Part shown: positions 27,001 to 43,174 of the stretch, piece by piece
Numbering within the stretch: position 1 is the stretch's first letter
How the letters are laid out: each line of letters opens with the position of its first letter
Origin: Nymphaea colorata
Lineage: Eukaryota > Streptophyta > Magnoliopsida > Nymphaeales > Nymphaeaceae
Assembly: GCF_008831285.2 (NCBI RefSeq)
Contig: NC_045147.1
Coordinates: 18,020,854 to 18,084,853 of the forward strand
Direction of reading: 5' to 3'
Length of the DNA: 64,000 nucleotides
Translations under genes and position numbers: made by a program
The notes under the pieces: generated by a model
Told to the model about the DNA's origin: nothing
The model's input: the letters and a program-made list of their open reading frames with translations, nothing else
Databases searched by the model: none

Positions 27001-27125
27001 CTGAAAGACGAAAAAAAAACAGAAGCCTCGTCTCTATCATTGTCTTCTTCACCAAAAGCAAGTACTCGATCCTGTGTAAGCAAGGTTTTTATCGCAAACT
27101 GAGGCTCAACAAAATTGCTGTCTAG
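24003..27125 (+). pseudogene. DNAJC17-like J-domain gene with frameshift and truncation
   Basis: Proposed exons are 24003-24072, 26155-26505 and 26997-27125. Exon 1 (ATGGTAGGCCGG start) joins exon 2 in frame and reads through MSEEDNYAVLCLPTGIEGTK. The frame then closes at TAA 26265-26267. One base later in frame the J-domain continues: IRQAYKAKALRYHPDERPDD, then FMTIQTSYEILVDASARRAY and DDLLKLKHEQQRRHSQ. HPD-[KE]-RPDDP and SYEIL-x-D-x-x-AR-x-x-x-DDLL are typical of plant DNAJC17-type proteins. One surplus base in the A-run near 26249 would explain the break, and the reading after it carries no further stop up to the donor at 26506. Exon 3 adds a Lys-rich stretch and stops. The usual long C-terminal part with an RRM is absent. 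It could be a decayed copy, a short active isoform or a sequencing error. DNAJC17 family members are linked to splicing. I call function lost with moderate certainty. Confidence 0.6.
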
Positions 27126-27852
27126 TTTGAGGGGGAATGTAAGAGATGATAATGTGATGACGTAGAGGATGATGATGATGATGTGAACATACGAAAACAA
27201 AAATGTTGCTGCTAATGAAGATGAAGGATGTCCCGCAGTATATTCCCTAAAAAACAGATGAAAAGTTAACTCATAGCAATTGCCAAATTAATGCAGTTAC
27301 CATCATGTGAAACTTCTACTGTAACCTCTCCCTTTATTTAGGAGCAGTATCTGGAAACAGTCTTGTAATTCCCTAAAGGGGGGTTTGTGCGGGTGGATTG
27401 TTGACCTCTTGCTCAACCCAAATAAATAAAAAATTGCTAGAACTCACAAGGAATCCGTTTCTAGATTGAATTTGGTTGGAAAAAAACACCTAGCATTAAT
27501 GATCAAAGCAGGCTAACAAAACGTAGTCCGTGTTTTGATATCACGTGGAGCGCTCGAAAGGCCGAGGCAGAAGCCGTCCATCCTGTGAGATATACGGCTC
27601 TCAAGGCATGGTTTCCCGGCTTCAAGTGGGCTCGATCTTCTCCTTCTTTATTTAGTGTAGGCGAGACCCAAACACGAGACGAGACCCATGCATGCTGTTC
27701 CCGCGGCGACGCTCGTTCCTTTGTCCTTTGGAATACAAACACGAAGTATGGACTCCTTTCTTCTCCTACGCACTATGTTAGATCCCATTTGAATCTAATA
27801 TTTCATTAACTTTGTAGAGAAATTGCTTAGTTGGTGTTTGATGTCTTCCACA

Positions 27853-28010
27853 CATTGTCGGTGGAAAAGTTATAATGATCAATGCCAATAGAAAGTCGTC
27901 CAATGTTGTTTAATAATTAGAGGGAAAGGCTTGGACATGTTGTATGTGAAAAGTTATCATGATGCAAGTATCCATAGAAAGGTGTCTAACATTGTTTGAT
28001 AATTAGGAGA
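27853..28010. repeat. Imperfect tandem duplication, about 84-bp unit
   Basis: Two adjacent diverged copies share GAAAAGTTAT (27864 and 27948), ATAGAAAG and a TTGTTTxATAATTAG block in the same order. The offset is about 84 bp. There is no coding potential. Confidence 0.5.
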
Positions 28011-28263
28011 AAGTCGGGATTTAGAGATGTATGACCTTTTTAACTCCGAAAAAATTAAATTATTCAAGATAAAGACATTCTTAGCCATCAAACACTTTTT
28101 AGGATAATGCTTTATCCAAGAGCACTGTACGTGGTGCGTGTGTGTGGATGTGTTTCTCGTGTGGGGGATCCTCACAAGAAGACTGGCCGGGTAGCATGCC
28201 TGGTAATAACCCAACCTGGCATATGTCGGGCCTTTATGGGTCGATTACTGGGTGGACCCGGCA

Positions 28264-28458
28264 CTAGGGGCGAAGCCAGGATTTTCCTTAGAGGCGGGCT
28301 TACAGTTCAACTTCTGGATCTAGGTAGAGCCAAATTGAATTCAACTCTAAAAAATACATTGCGCACTTAAAAAATTATATTTTTTTAAATGTAATTTTTT
28401 TTTTCATTTGCCAGGGTGGGGCCATGGCCTAGGCAGCCCCCCCTTCCCTTCGCCCCTG
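28264..28458. mobile_element. hAT-like MITE with 7-bp direct repeat
   Basis: A 195-bp element with inverted ends containing AGGGGCGAAG (28266-28275) and CTTCGCCCCT (28448-28457). It is flanked by direct repeats CCCGGCA at 28257-28263 and 28459-28465. The CAGGGGCGGAGCC-like end and a 7-8 bp duplication fit non-autonomous hAT elements of plants. Its internal DNA is AT-rich and non-coding. Confidence 0.72.
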
Positions 28459-28684
28459 CCCGGCATGGCCAGATGCACAGGCCTAATTATATGCCGTGTC
28501 AAAGGAGCAAAACCCAATGGCCCATGCTACCAACTAAAATTTCATAAACCAAACGACAATCCATATGTCAAAAAGGCAGGAATCCAATGCACAAATTTTA
28601 TAAAAGAAAATCATCTTAATTAATGCAGCTTGCACTATATCGACCCGCCATGCGCCGTATACAGGACATACAAACAAAATACAA

Positions 28685-28688
<4 letters not shown>

Positions 28689-28738
<50 letters not shown>
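28689..28738. repeat. (AT)25 microsatellite
   Basis: An uninterrupted 50-bp AT dinucleotide tract in intergenic DNA. Confidence 0.95.
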
Positions 28739-28741
<3 letters not shown>

Positions 28742-29583
28742 GTAAAAGTATATCATATACAATAAATATAATTTGTAGTCTACCTTGATTAAATAAATAG
28801 AGAAGCATGCAAATCGAATTCTGAGTCGCTAATGTCATGGACGATGGTTTACAATGTCTCAAGTTACCTTTTAAGCATGTACCGCATTAATTAAGTCGAT
28901 CGAATGACTTACAATCAACTTACTAGTAATTTCATATTCACTTTTGTTTTCAAATTATATTCAATTCACTCAAACTTATTAGTAAAATCAACTTCAAACT
29001 TGAAAACCCAATTGTCTTTATACAATTTTATGATCATAAATTGCAGTCACAACCTCAAGTTTAAGCGTCACTCGACGTTGAGCTTGGTTTGATGGAATAG
29101 TCGATCATGAAATATCACTTCCCATGTCGAAGTGATATATCAAATTAATAAGTCGATCTTGAAAATGCCTTGCATAAATTTGTTTGGCATGTTTCCCAAC
29201 ACTAAGGAAAAGCTTGGTCCTACCCATTATGGTAATTGGAGACCTTTATCAGCGAGTGGATCTAAGGGTTTCTGGCTGAGCTGCATACAACTGGGTCCAG
29301 TCCCCACTGGACCCAGGACTGGGTCCATCCTATTCGCGTGCATGCACACACACATACACACAAAAGGAAATAATGCGGTGTCCATTTCCTTTTGTCATGG
29401 CTGGCCATCCAGCGTGCACAACACCTGCACGTGTGTTGCTTTTCGCATAATATTGTAGATTTTACATGTTCAAATATATAAAATTGGATTTTATAATGAT
29501 TTAAAGGTCGATGACCTCAGCTCTTTCATCATCAAATCTATCTGTACCGCACAGACATGAATTTACCGAGTTGTCCATGCTCG

Positions 29584-29584
<1 letters not shown>

Positions 29585-29640
<56 letters not shown>
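29585..29640. repeat. (TA)28 microsatellite
   Basis: An uninterrupted 56-bp TA dinucleotide tract, less than 1 kb from the tract at 28689. Confidence 0.95.
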
Positions 29641-29642
<2 letters not shown>

Positions 29643-31154
29643 AACACAAGATGACATATCAGATAACCAAGACTCAAATTATATATAAGACAACATGCAT
29701 ATTACGACGTCCAAACAACTATTTAAAAACATACAACCAACATTAACACCTTATGACCAAAGGTAAAGATACATAGGCGTGCTACTTATCTCCTCCACCT
29801 CATACACGTGTATAAGGTGAGACAGACGATCTTGACTTTTCATGGTGGGTAGTAGCGGAGCTAGAAATTTATGGTAAAGACATTATTATTTTAAATTTCA
29901 AACGTAAGGGACACTCATATATAAACAAGTAAAAAAAAAAAAGAAGTATCGAGATGTAAATAAGACTAATCACGTAAGCATGTGTGAGTAATTTCCCGCA
30001 ACAGCCACAATGTGCCTCCACGAGCATTTGGTTCAGGTGAGGCTTGGCCAGACCAGGCTGTTGCGACCTCTCTTATATGTGAAGGCGGGTTCCCGCACGG
30101 TTTGCCATTTTACGAGAGGGGCATTTTTATCCTTTTTTAAAAAACTTTTTTTTCTTTTTTTAATTGAAGAATCCCCTCTCATTATGCAGGGCAATTTGGA
30201 CATTTCAAGTCTGTCTGCCCTGTGAATTAGGCCTCACACACAACTCTTTATTTGTGAGTTTGTTGTCGCTTCCAAGTAAATAGGTGGACGCAAAGGGCTG
30301 CCGACGCCAATGGGAGAGATCTCTCCACCACAAGCCTTCATGTTTGTCTTCGTCCGCCTCTAATCTTCACGTTCGTGACCATTAAAATCGAATTTCTTTT
30401 TCCGCGTCGCAGTTTAAAAAAATAAAATGAATCTGTGGTCCCTCCTGAATTTATCAGAAAATAAAGCGGCCCTCCTTGAAAAAAAGAAAAAAAGAAGTCT
30501 TCTGCTCTCCCACTCATCACCTTCGAAGAGTCATCGCGTTGAGCGAAAACGTCGGACAAAATTTAGCGTGAAAAATTATCTCGGAATGTTAACGAAGTGG
30601 ATCACTAGGACTTTACATCGTAAGTAGATTGACCAAACGTTTTTCTTCCTTTTTTTTTTTTTTTTCCTTTGTTTGAGCGCCAAGTGTTCAAACTTCAAGA
30701 TTTTGACGACATGAACTTCCAATTTTGTTCAGACTAAGAATCCTGGCAAAGTTGACCCATAAGGTGGGAGCTCCATTCATTTGCTCAAGGATTGAACTTA
30801 AAAGACTTTCACGTTTGTGATTGGAACGCAAATGACAGCTGCGTTTATTCTAACACTCAAAAGAGAGCCGCATAAATTTGAATGAGTAAAATAAATATTT
30901 TATTCTGCAACTCAAAATGCAGTCGAAGCTTCTACCCAACCCTTTTGGTATCTCTGAGTGCTGGTTTTATCGTACTTTAATTTGCACATTGGTGGTCCTC
31001 TTTTTGCAGCATAAAAGAATTGACGAAAATTCAAAACAAAAAATGGACCACCATCTACCAACATGCTGGGACCGTTGCTCCAACCCCCTCAACCCTTCAA
31101 GGACCACATGGATAATTATAAAGAAAAAACTTGCTAAATCAAAAGGCCACCATA

Positions 31155-31206
31155 AATTGAATCCATTTGTATATATATATATACACACACACAAATGGAT
31201 TCAATT
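31155..31206. repeat. Perfect 16-bp inverted repeat with TA/CA loop
   Basis: AATTGAATCCATTTGT (31155-31170) and its exact reverse complement ACAAATGGATTCAATT (31191-31206) flank a 20-nt loop of ATAT and ACAC units that is itself partly palindromic. There are no neighbouring target duplications or gene parts. Confidence 0.85.
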
Positions 31207-31346
31207 ACACGTCAATTTGAAAAAGTCACCAAATGCAGTTTGAACAACCCCACTTTACAGGCACCAAGAAATGGCCTAATTGCCAATTTGCCAGCTATAA
31301 TTGCCAGCTGCAAATAATATGTCGCATCACTGTCATGACTCATAAT

Positions 31347-31509
31347 CAGCGGCCGAGTCAGAAATTTTGTCTGGAGAATCACTAATCTAAAATGTCCATA
31401 AATATTTATAAATAGACAAAATTTAAACAAAGCAATGTAAAAATAAAGATATTTTGTGGGGCTGATATGTGCAATTGTCCACACCAAACCATATGTGGCT
31501 CCGCCACTG
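31347..31509. mobile_element. hAT-like MITE, CAG(T/C)GGC ends
   Basis: A 163-bp element. The left end is CAGCGGCCGAGTCAGAAA. The right end on the opposite strand is CAGTGGCGGAGCCACATA, a good inverted match. Direct repeats CTCATAA lie at 31339-31345 and 31510-31516. It belongs to the same terminal family as the element at 28264. It is non-coding and AT-rich inside. Confidence 0.72.
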
Positions 31510-33301
31510 CTCATAAGACCCATATACATTTATCTTGCCAACCAAAGAACCTCTTAAATGCTGAAAAATGACTAACTGATTTAAACATATCAGTGAGGCA
31601 CAATCATGAAACCGTAGCTGTTACTATTGCCAAACGACTCCTATATAGCTCGTCAAACTAGGGGATGCGAGGATGAATATGTCTCCGATTCAAATTTTTG
31701 TGGCTCTTATGCTCTTGTGCCATATAGATGCAGGGTGGCACAAAGATGACATTTAGTTGTCTCCTATCCAGACATCGACACAACTCTAGACTTTTGGGGC
31801 AAGAAGAAAGGAGGGCTTCGGCTCTTTCTGCATGGTGGTGGGTCATAATCTTCTTGCTCACCGGAATTATTGGTCACATTTTAATTTTATAACAAAGTAA
31901 TCAGATTTGCTAATGAATCTCAGATGATACCATACCCAAAATATTGAGTCTCTCACCCACCCACTGTGGCTAATGCTTAGAAAATGGGTTGCTGAGGTTA
32001 AAATAAACTCTCTCTTTGCACTTTGTGGCCATGTTCCATCCTCACAGCTGGTCTTCATTTGGACCCCTTGATGCCCATTGACACACCTAGTTGATGTTGA
32101 GTGCATCATAAAGTTGGAAGCAACAAGTCATGTGACATGAATGCCACTTGGCCGCTAGTGCCGTGACTTGGGATCACCACCGCGCCTATCGGCGGTCGGC
32201 GACATTGACGTCACCGGAAGGCAAATGTGATTGGGAGTTGCAGGATGCACTATGAATGGTGGAGATGGGGGGAGAGGTCACAGTGTTGTTGATGTATGGT
32301 GATTTGGCAATTGGCATGTAGCTATATATTATATATAGATTTGCATGTATTGGTAGTTGTTTGGTCCAATAGCATGTTTGCCATATGGGGGTATGTGGCC
32401 ATTTTGATTTTGCTTAGTTAGTGGAGGATACAAGAGGCTTGTTGGATACTTCCTCCCCTCCCTTCAGAGGATGCCAAAAATTGAAGCTTTAGTTTCTATG
32501 TTTTTGGGCTTGTTGCTTTTGAAAAGCTATGGTATTAGTAGCAAACTAATGATTGTTGTGACATTTTTTTTCTGTAAATTCAACACTACTTTTGCAATAC
32601 AAATCGAAATGCCAAATCAAGTTTTTGTGTGCAGGGGTAGAGCAAGGAATTTTTTTATTAGGGGGGGCTATAGTTTTAAAATTTTAACAAGAGTCGAAAT
32701 TAAGCATGTGCATCGGGACAACCTGACATCTAAAACTCGGGCTCGAGCCTGACCCAACTCGTATATATATATATGCACAAATTTCAAAATAGAAAAAGTA
32801 GAATTTGCGGTTACTTCCAAAACTAGGCATAAAGTTTTTCGGTTACATGCACATGTATGTGCACTTGAGAGGCGACACGTACCACCTACTAGTGAGCTAG
32901 ATGGACGCATGTCATGCATCGATGGGCTAGGCATGAATCACATGTTATGGACTTATTGTCTTATTCTATTCTTGGGTTGGTGGAAAGGAAGGAGGAGTTC
33001 CGCACTCATGCAGAAGTTTGACACTTGTTTCGTTTGAGAAAAGTTTAAAAATGTGGGTTCAAAGAATCTTGTTGAATATTCGAAGTCAAATTGTGATCTT
33101 CCAACAACAAAATCAAGCTGCACCTGATTATATGCATTTAGATCAATCTACTAGAAGGTTGGTCTCGATCCAATTAACTTTGAGAAGAAAAAAAAAAACT
33201 CGCATTATTCATCATTTGTCTAAGAATGAAATGCTGATGAATCAGATTAACAGACTCCTCGTGCATGGTATCATTGCTTTATGTGTTTCCTTTTAAAAGT
33301 T

Positions 33302-33425
33302 GGCTTCTTCAAAGTCTCTGAATCAGACGCATCTTTATTCATATTGTATGAAGGTTCAGAAAAATGTTTCTTTTAGTATATATTGATGATGTCATTATCA
33401 GGATCACTGGATTCTCCTTATCTCT
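33302..33425 (+). mobile_element. Decayed Ty1/copia reverse-transcriptase fragment
   Basis: One frame reads GFFKVSESDASLFILYEG from 33302, matching the copia RT segment that precedes the catalytic loop (normally followed by hydrophobics and YVDD). It stops at 33374. In a shifted frame LVYIDDVII follows (33373-33399), which is the YxDD catalytic motif. The frameshift and stop show it is dead. No LTRs, integrase or gag could be recognised nearby. Confidence 0.65.
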
Positions 33426-36400
33426 CATTGAGTGAATTATCTTATTTCTTCTATAAGGAAGGTTGACATACAATTTGAAAAAAAAAAAAAAAAAATTAAG
33501 CAGTGAAGCTTAAGAATTGCTCCTTGCCAGCTCTCCCTTGGCTCTGCCCGTTCTCACACGTAAAAACCAGTTGGACAACTTGACATAAACAAGGGTCTCA
33601 TTTCTATTATTTTTAAATGGTTTACCTTGATTTTCTTGAAAGATGAATTCTTATATCAGCAAAAATTTGAATTAAATATTTTTTATTCAAAACAATTTAT
33701 TTATTACGATATGTTATCAATTGATTATGTCATGGATGGAATGCTATAACACCTCAGTTGCTTTTCTATAATGATATTAAAACATTTTGTTCTTGCGTGC
33801 ACTTAAACATGGACATATATCACTAACAACAAATGCTAAACTTTGGAAAAATTTCCTGAAAAGCTGCCTTCCAGTCTTAAAAGACTTAAAATATCTTAAA
33901 TTAGCGAAGAGATGAGTAGGTTTTTCATTGAAAGGTACTTTGTCATTTTAAAAGACTTGGCTTTCAGGAAATTAGGTTTTTCATAAAATTGGATTAGATG
34001 AGACTGTCGTCGCTTATATTTTATTTACAAAAAACTATGTTTTGAGAATCATAATTTGTTATTTTCTCGAATCAATTATGCACATTAACCATGTGCTATT
34101 TTTTCCAATAATTCAATTGGGCATACGCTATTTATTTATTTATTTTTCAACTTTCTTTCTCTCTCTCTCATAATAAATAATTTATATCGTGATAAGTGAA
34201 GGCTTTCAACAACGGTAAGGTCAGTCAATTGCCTCATCTTTCCTTCACGTGCAAACCATTTCTTTTGACTCTTATTGGAGCGAAGTGCCATTTGTTTGAT
34301 ATTCTCGAAACAGACCTGAACATTTCATAAAGGCATTGAAGGACCCGTCCAACTAACCAAAAAACAAGTGCCGCGGGCCCGCGGGAATACTAGTTTCTTT
34401 TTGGGATCTCATGTTCGTCTAAAAAACGATCGAAGATCTTATCTCCCTTTTAAACAAAAACAATGGTTATGAACAAACGGTAAGGAGTTGCAGTTATTTA
34501 GACCTTTAATTGGAATTCACGTTTTTTCCTTTCACCTTTACAAGTTTAATTTTTCTTAAACGATCCGTTTGAGACGCCCACGAATTTGATTCCGATAGGA
34601 TACACAGCTTTTAACATATCTAATTTATCGGATATTCATGTGTTTAGATTCAAATTTGGATTTGAATATGAATATAAACTCACAATCTAAATCTGATCCG
34701 ACTCGATTATCTGTAATCATGGATCCTTCAAGTAAAATATATGGATATTAGATATAATCTGACCTAAGTCTGATCAGATATTTTCTCTGAATCTAAATTT
34801 GAAATTCCAGTGGGGTTTGAAACACGCCACCTTATTGATGAGGTTTTCCTTGGTATTCTCCTGCCACGCTTTGCAGTTAAGAGTTTTGCAGAAACGAAAA
34901 AAGCACCAAATTGTTTTTTCTAAAACGCGGCGTACGCTTTTTGACATTTACAGTAAAGATTGGAACTTCGTTTCTAAATTCGGTTCACGTTCTTTTCACT
35001 TGTCAGCGGAAGGAAAGGCAATCTGACCGCATGCCAATGATTGGCTTTTCAGAAAAGAAAAAATAATAAAACTTACGACTTATATAGTCAGGGGCCGAGG
35101 CAGGCGGCCGTAGGCCTTCCGTGAGATTTTGAAACTAAAAATTTATTACTTAAAACATTTTTAATGTTTGAGAATTAAAGTGATCAATTAAGCCTGTTTT
35201 TCTTTAAATAAAATGATTCTAAAAGTTCCAAAAAGGATACCAAAGCTTGTATTCAGTTTCATTTTCTTTCTTTTTTTTTGGTGGTTAAAGTAGCAAACTC
35301 ACATATTTATTGTCGATCAGAGTGTGTTTGATAGCTTCGGACATGAGATTTTTAGAATTTAAGAAGCGTGAATTTAAGATCTGACCTTTTTCGTTTCGAT
35401 CTTAAATCTGATATTTTCTCGAACTAAAATAAAAATCTTTAAGTATCAACAAAAAAAAAAGTATTACTTCGTGAAGGAATACGGGCCCTCACACATGCGC
35501 CCCGGTGCACATTAATATTAATACATGTTTAATTATAACTTTCTACTAAAGTATATTACCTGTTTAGGTGACTTTTTCTTACTAATATAACAGTAATCCA
35601 GGGGAAAATTAGGTGTATTAGCTTCATTTTTACGTTGAATTAACCGTAGAAATCTTTTCTTTAACTTAAATAAATCACGATCATCCTTATGCAATAAGTT
35701 TGATCTTTGATCATTTCATTCGTCTTGTTCTAATATTTTATTTATAGAAGCATTAGAAAATTGTTGGAGAAAAAAAAAAGAGCTGATATATCCTAGTCAA
35801 CATTATTTGATCTTATCGGATCTGGATTTGTTTGTTTTTTCTTCTTTATCTCGTTAAATATGCATTGATTGATTTCGTCACTTAAAGCCTGCATAGGTTG
35901 TGTTTGGATCTTAGATCCGAACCTGCATAAAGAGGCGTATCTTGAGAGATCATCATCTCAATAACAGGGATTTTACACGCTAAAAAGAAAAACTATAGAT
36001 TTAAATATTAGATTGAGGGGAGGGGAAGTTTGACTTTAAATCCATAGATATGAAATCCTAAGGATCTCATATCACCGCAGAACTCATCACTAAAACAAAC
36101 ACAACCATAATGTAAAACCATCACACAAAACCTTCAATATATCTTGATATTTCTTAACTGACTACCTTTTTTTCCTCTAAATTCCTTTATCCTATAATAA
36201 AAATAAGTTGGAGACTTTTACGGAATTTTTTTTTATTGGTTTTCCTTTTGAAGTTCATCCTTATCTTCACCGGGATTGATGCTTCGTTTCCTATCTCCTT
36301 AATTATTCTTCTATTCAAACATTTAATATCAGAAATTAAGGCTGCCAACTTATTTTCCAATTAAATTATTACTACGTACATAGTCATAAGAAGCAAGTAT

Positions 36401-36757
36401 TTTGCAAGCAATTATTTTTTCTAACTGCAGCCTTTTCCGCCCCTTACTTCTAACCAGAAATTAAAGCAACAAAGATGAATTTATTTCTAAAATGAAAATG
36501 TAAAAAATGGATTTGTCAATCGCTGTAAGGCTGAAATGGATTTGTCGAACTGTCTCCTTATCAGAGATGAATTAAAAAATAAAAAAATTTAAAACTTTAT
36601 TGAGAATAAAAAAGAACAGTAATGGAGCCCATGAAAAGGATCCATTTAATCAATAAGAACCACTTGCAAGTAAGATCCACTTCACGGCACGTTTATTGAA
36701 AAGGATGACTTGATAAATCCAAAAGTCTAAAAAGGCTACGATCTAGTGGGTGGCCGT

Positions 36758-36953
36758 CAGGGGTGGAGTCAGAATTTTTTCATTAAAATGATCGAATTAA
36801 AGCTTTTAAATTTTAATTTGAGCTGAAATATTATTTTTTAAAATTTTTATATAAAACAAGTGATTTTTTTTAAAAATTTACATGTAAATTTTTTATTTTG
36901 TTTTTTTGAGGTGAGGCCATGGCCCTTAAGAGCCCTACCCTGGCTCAACTCTG
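36758..36953. mobile_element. hAT-like MITE, degenerate copy
   Basis: The left end is CAGGGGTGGAGTCAGAA (36758-36774). The right end on the opposite strand is CAGAGTTGAGCCAGGG. The interior of about 160 bp is AT-rich. Any target duplication has decayed (about 4 of 8 bases match), so the copy looks older than those at 28264 and 31347. Confidence 0.6.
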
Positions 36954-38922
36954 GTCACAGCGGTTCAATGAAAAAGTTCAGATTTGCTTAGAGATAAAAT
37001 AAACATTCTTTTTAATATATATTACTATATATGCAGTATCACGACAGGTTTGGCCGGAAGGATCCTTTTATCGCCGGAGAGATCCACCTGAGTGTAAATA
37101 TATAAATCAAATTCTCTTTTGAAGCTTTGTTCTTAACTGCAAAACTTCGATTGGGTTTTTAAACTTTCATAAAACCAACACCATAAAATAGACTGTGTTT
37201 GAAGTAAGATCTCATAAGAGGTATTTTTGTTTTTTTTTTCTTTTATATTAATAATCCCGGAGTATGTGACAACTTCAAGATTTGCTTTGTCTCCACACCA
37301 CCCATGGCGTATATGAACTTTTTATTATAAAATATATTTAAATAATTGAAAGCCACCACCTTTCTCTTTCATGAGTTTTTTTTTTTTTTTAAATTGAAAA
37401 ATGAAATGTAGGAGGATAAGATGAACACTGGACGGCAACTCTCCTTGAAAAGTGGAGAAAAAGCTTTCCAAGTATTCTATTTCTAAACGAAATAATTGAT
37501 TTTGCTGGTAAGCGACAAAGGAAAATAATTAAAAATAGATGAATAAATATATATATGTATGACTTTGTGGTATGTAATGGGTGTTCTATGGGCTGCACAA
37601 TTGAATTATATAGCTCGTGTTGCTTAGACTTTGTAATTATGTGAAATAAAAAAAACCAGTTGCCTCCATTATATTATTATGAAAATGTCTCCTTTGAAGT
37701 CGTAATGTACAAAGTATGAACTTCACAGTTCCCATTGGTCAAAACGAACATCATTTTGAGTGCAGATGGATCAGACATGAGCCGGATCCTATTAAATCCA
37801 ATTCACAATAAATAAAACACCAAATTTTATTTAAATTTTTTAAAAAAATTAACTTTTTGTTGGGTAAGTAAGAGGAGTATTTCGCGCAAAAATAATTTTT
37901 AACAATCTTCAACTTGTGATTTATTTTTAATAAGACAGAAAACTAACTTTTTGAAAGATCAAATCCCTGTTTATGAACCAATGCTGTCAAAATCGGCAAG
38001 TGAGTCCAGTGGATAAGCCAAAACCAAAAAAAAAAAAAAGTAATAAATGAAAAATACCCAAAAGTCAATGAAAAATAAGAAAACTCTAAAAAATAGCTAT
38101 GAAAATAATTGAAATAACAAGTGGTACTATTGAATCGGCCACCAAATCCGAACTGCATTCAGATTCAGGATGTAGCCAAAGCGAAAAGTATCGAACTTGC
38201 TGATCCAGATCCAAGATCTATATGTCTAATCCAAATGGAAGATCTGATGTCTGAATATAATCCATTCATGATTCAAGAGAAGACGTGTGCAAAGTTTGAG
38301 GTACCATTTTGGTATTTTCATGCAAGAGTTGCGGCATGAAATAATTTAAAAACCTTAAGGCCTATTTCCGAAGGAAGGAGAAGAAGTTAGGGTGCTACTG
38401 AAATTAGTTACAGTAGAAAAAGCACAACTTTTCAATCATCAAATTTCTTATTTGCAACGAGGAGAGGAGGTTGGTTATAGTCGCAAGAAATCTTCGGTCC
38501 ACCAACACGGAAAGGAAAACGGTTCTTGGGAAGAAATTGAGAAAATAATCGGGACACGTTCAAGCAATAATAATTAGTCACTCCCCAAGCGAAAAAATTA
38601 CGCAATAAATGGTCACGACTTCCAAAATCCTGATCTTATTTAACGCCCTGATTCAGTGAGGAGCATAGCATTGCGGCGTCATTGCTTGTGGTGGCGGGGC
38701 ACATGGAGGCACCAGAAGCACGAAACTGATAAGGAAGAAGGAAGGACAGGCGGGAGGAGGGAGACGCCATTTCTGATCCCTTTTTGGCTCTTCTGGTGTA
38801 GGTGATTTGTCATATATTGGGTCCTGCGATTGGCTTTTGCAGCAGCGCCATCCTCGTGCCTTTGATTATTTTAGCGCGCCGCTCTGGGGAAGGAGGGCGA
38901 TTCGGAAGGGAAGGCGAAGGGA

Positions 38923-43174
<4,252 letters not shown>

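Larger units (their letters stand above)
27126..38922. other. Repeat-rich intergenic region, about 11.8 kb
   Basis: No host gene is recognised. It holds an imperfect tandem duplication (27853-28010), hAT-like MITEs (28264-28458, 31347-31509, 36758-36953) and one-ended relatives near 29855, 32632, 33530 and 35089, two (TA)n tracts, a perfect hairpin (31155-31206), and a decayed copia reverse-transcriptase fragment (33302-33425). Segments around 34600-34790 are rich in GGATAT and GATTCG-type motifs seen in plant transposon relics. The final 150 bp before 38923 are GA-rich and probably leader of the kinase gene. Confidence 0.6.

Noticed and set aside
28681..28862. ORF of Ile-Tyr repeats
   Set aside because: It is a translation of the (AT)n microsatellite.
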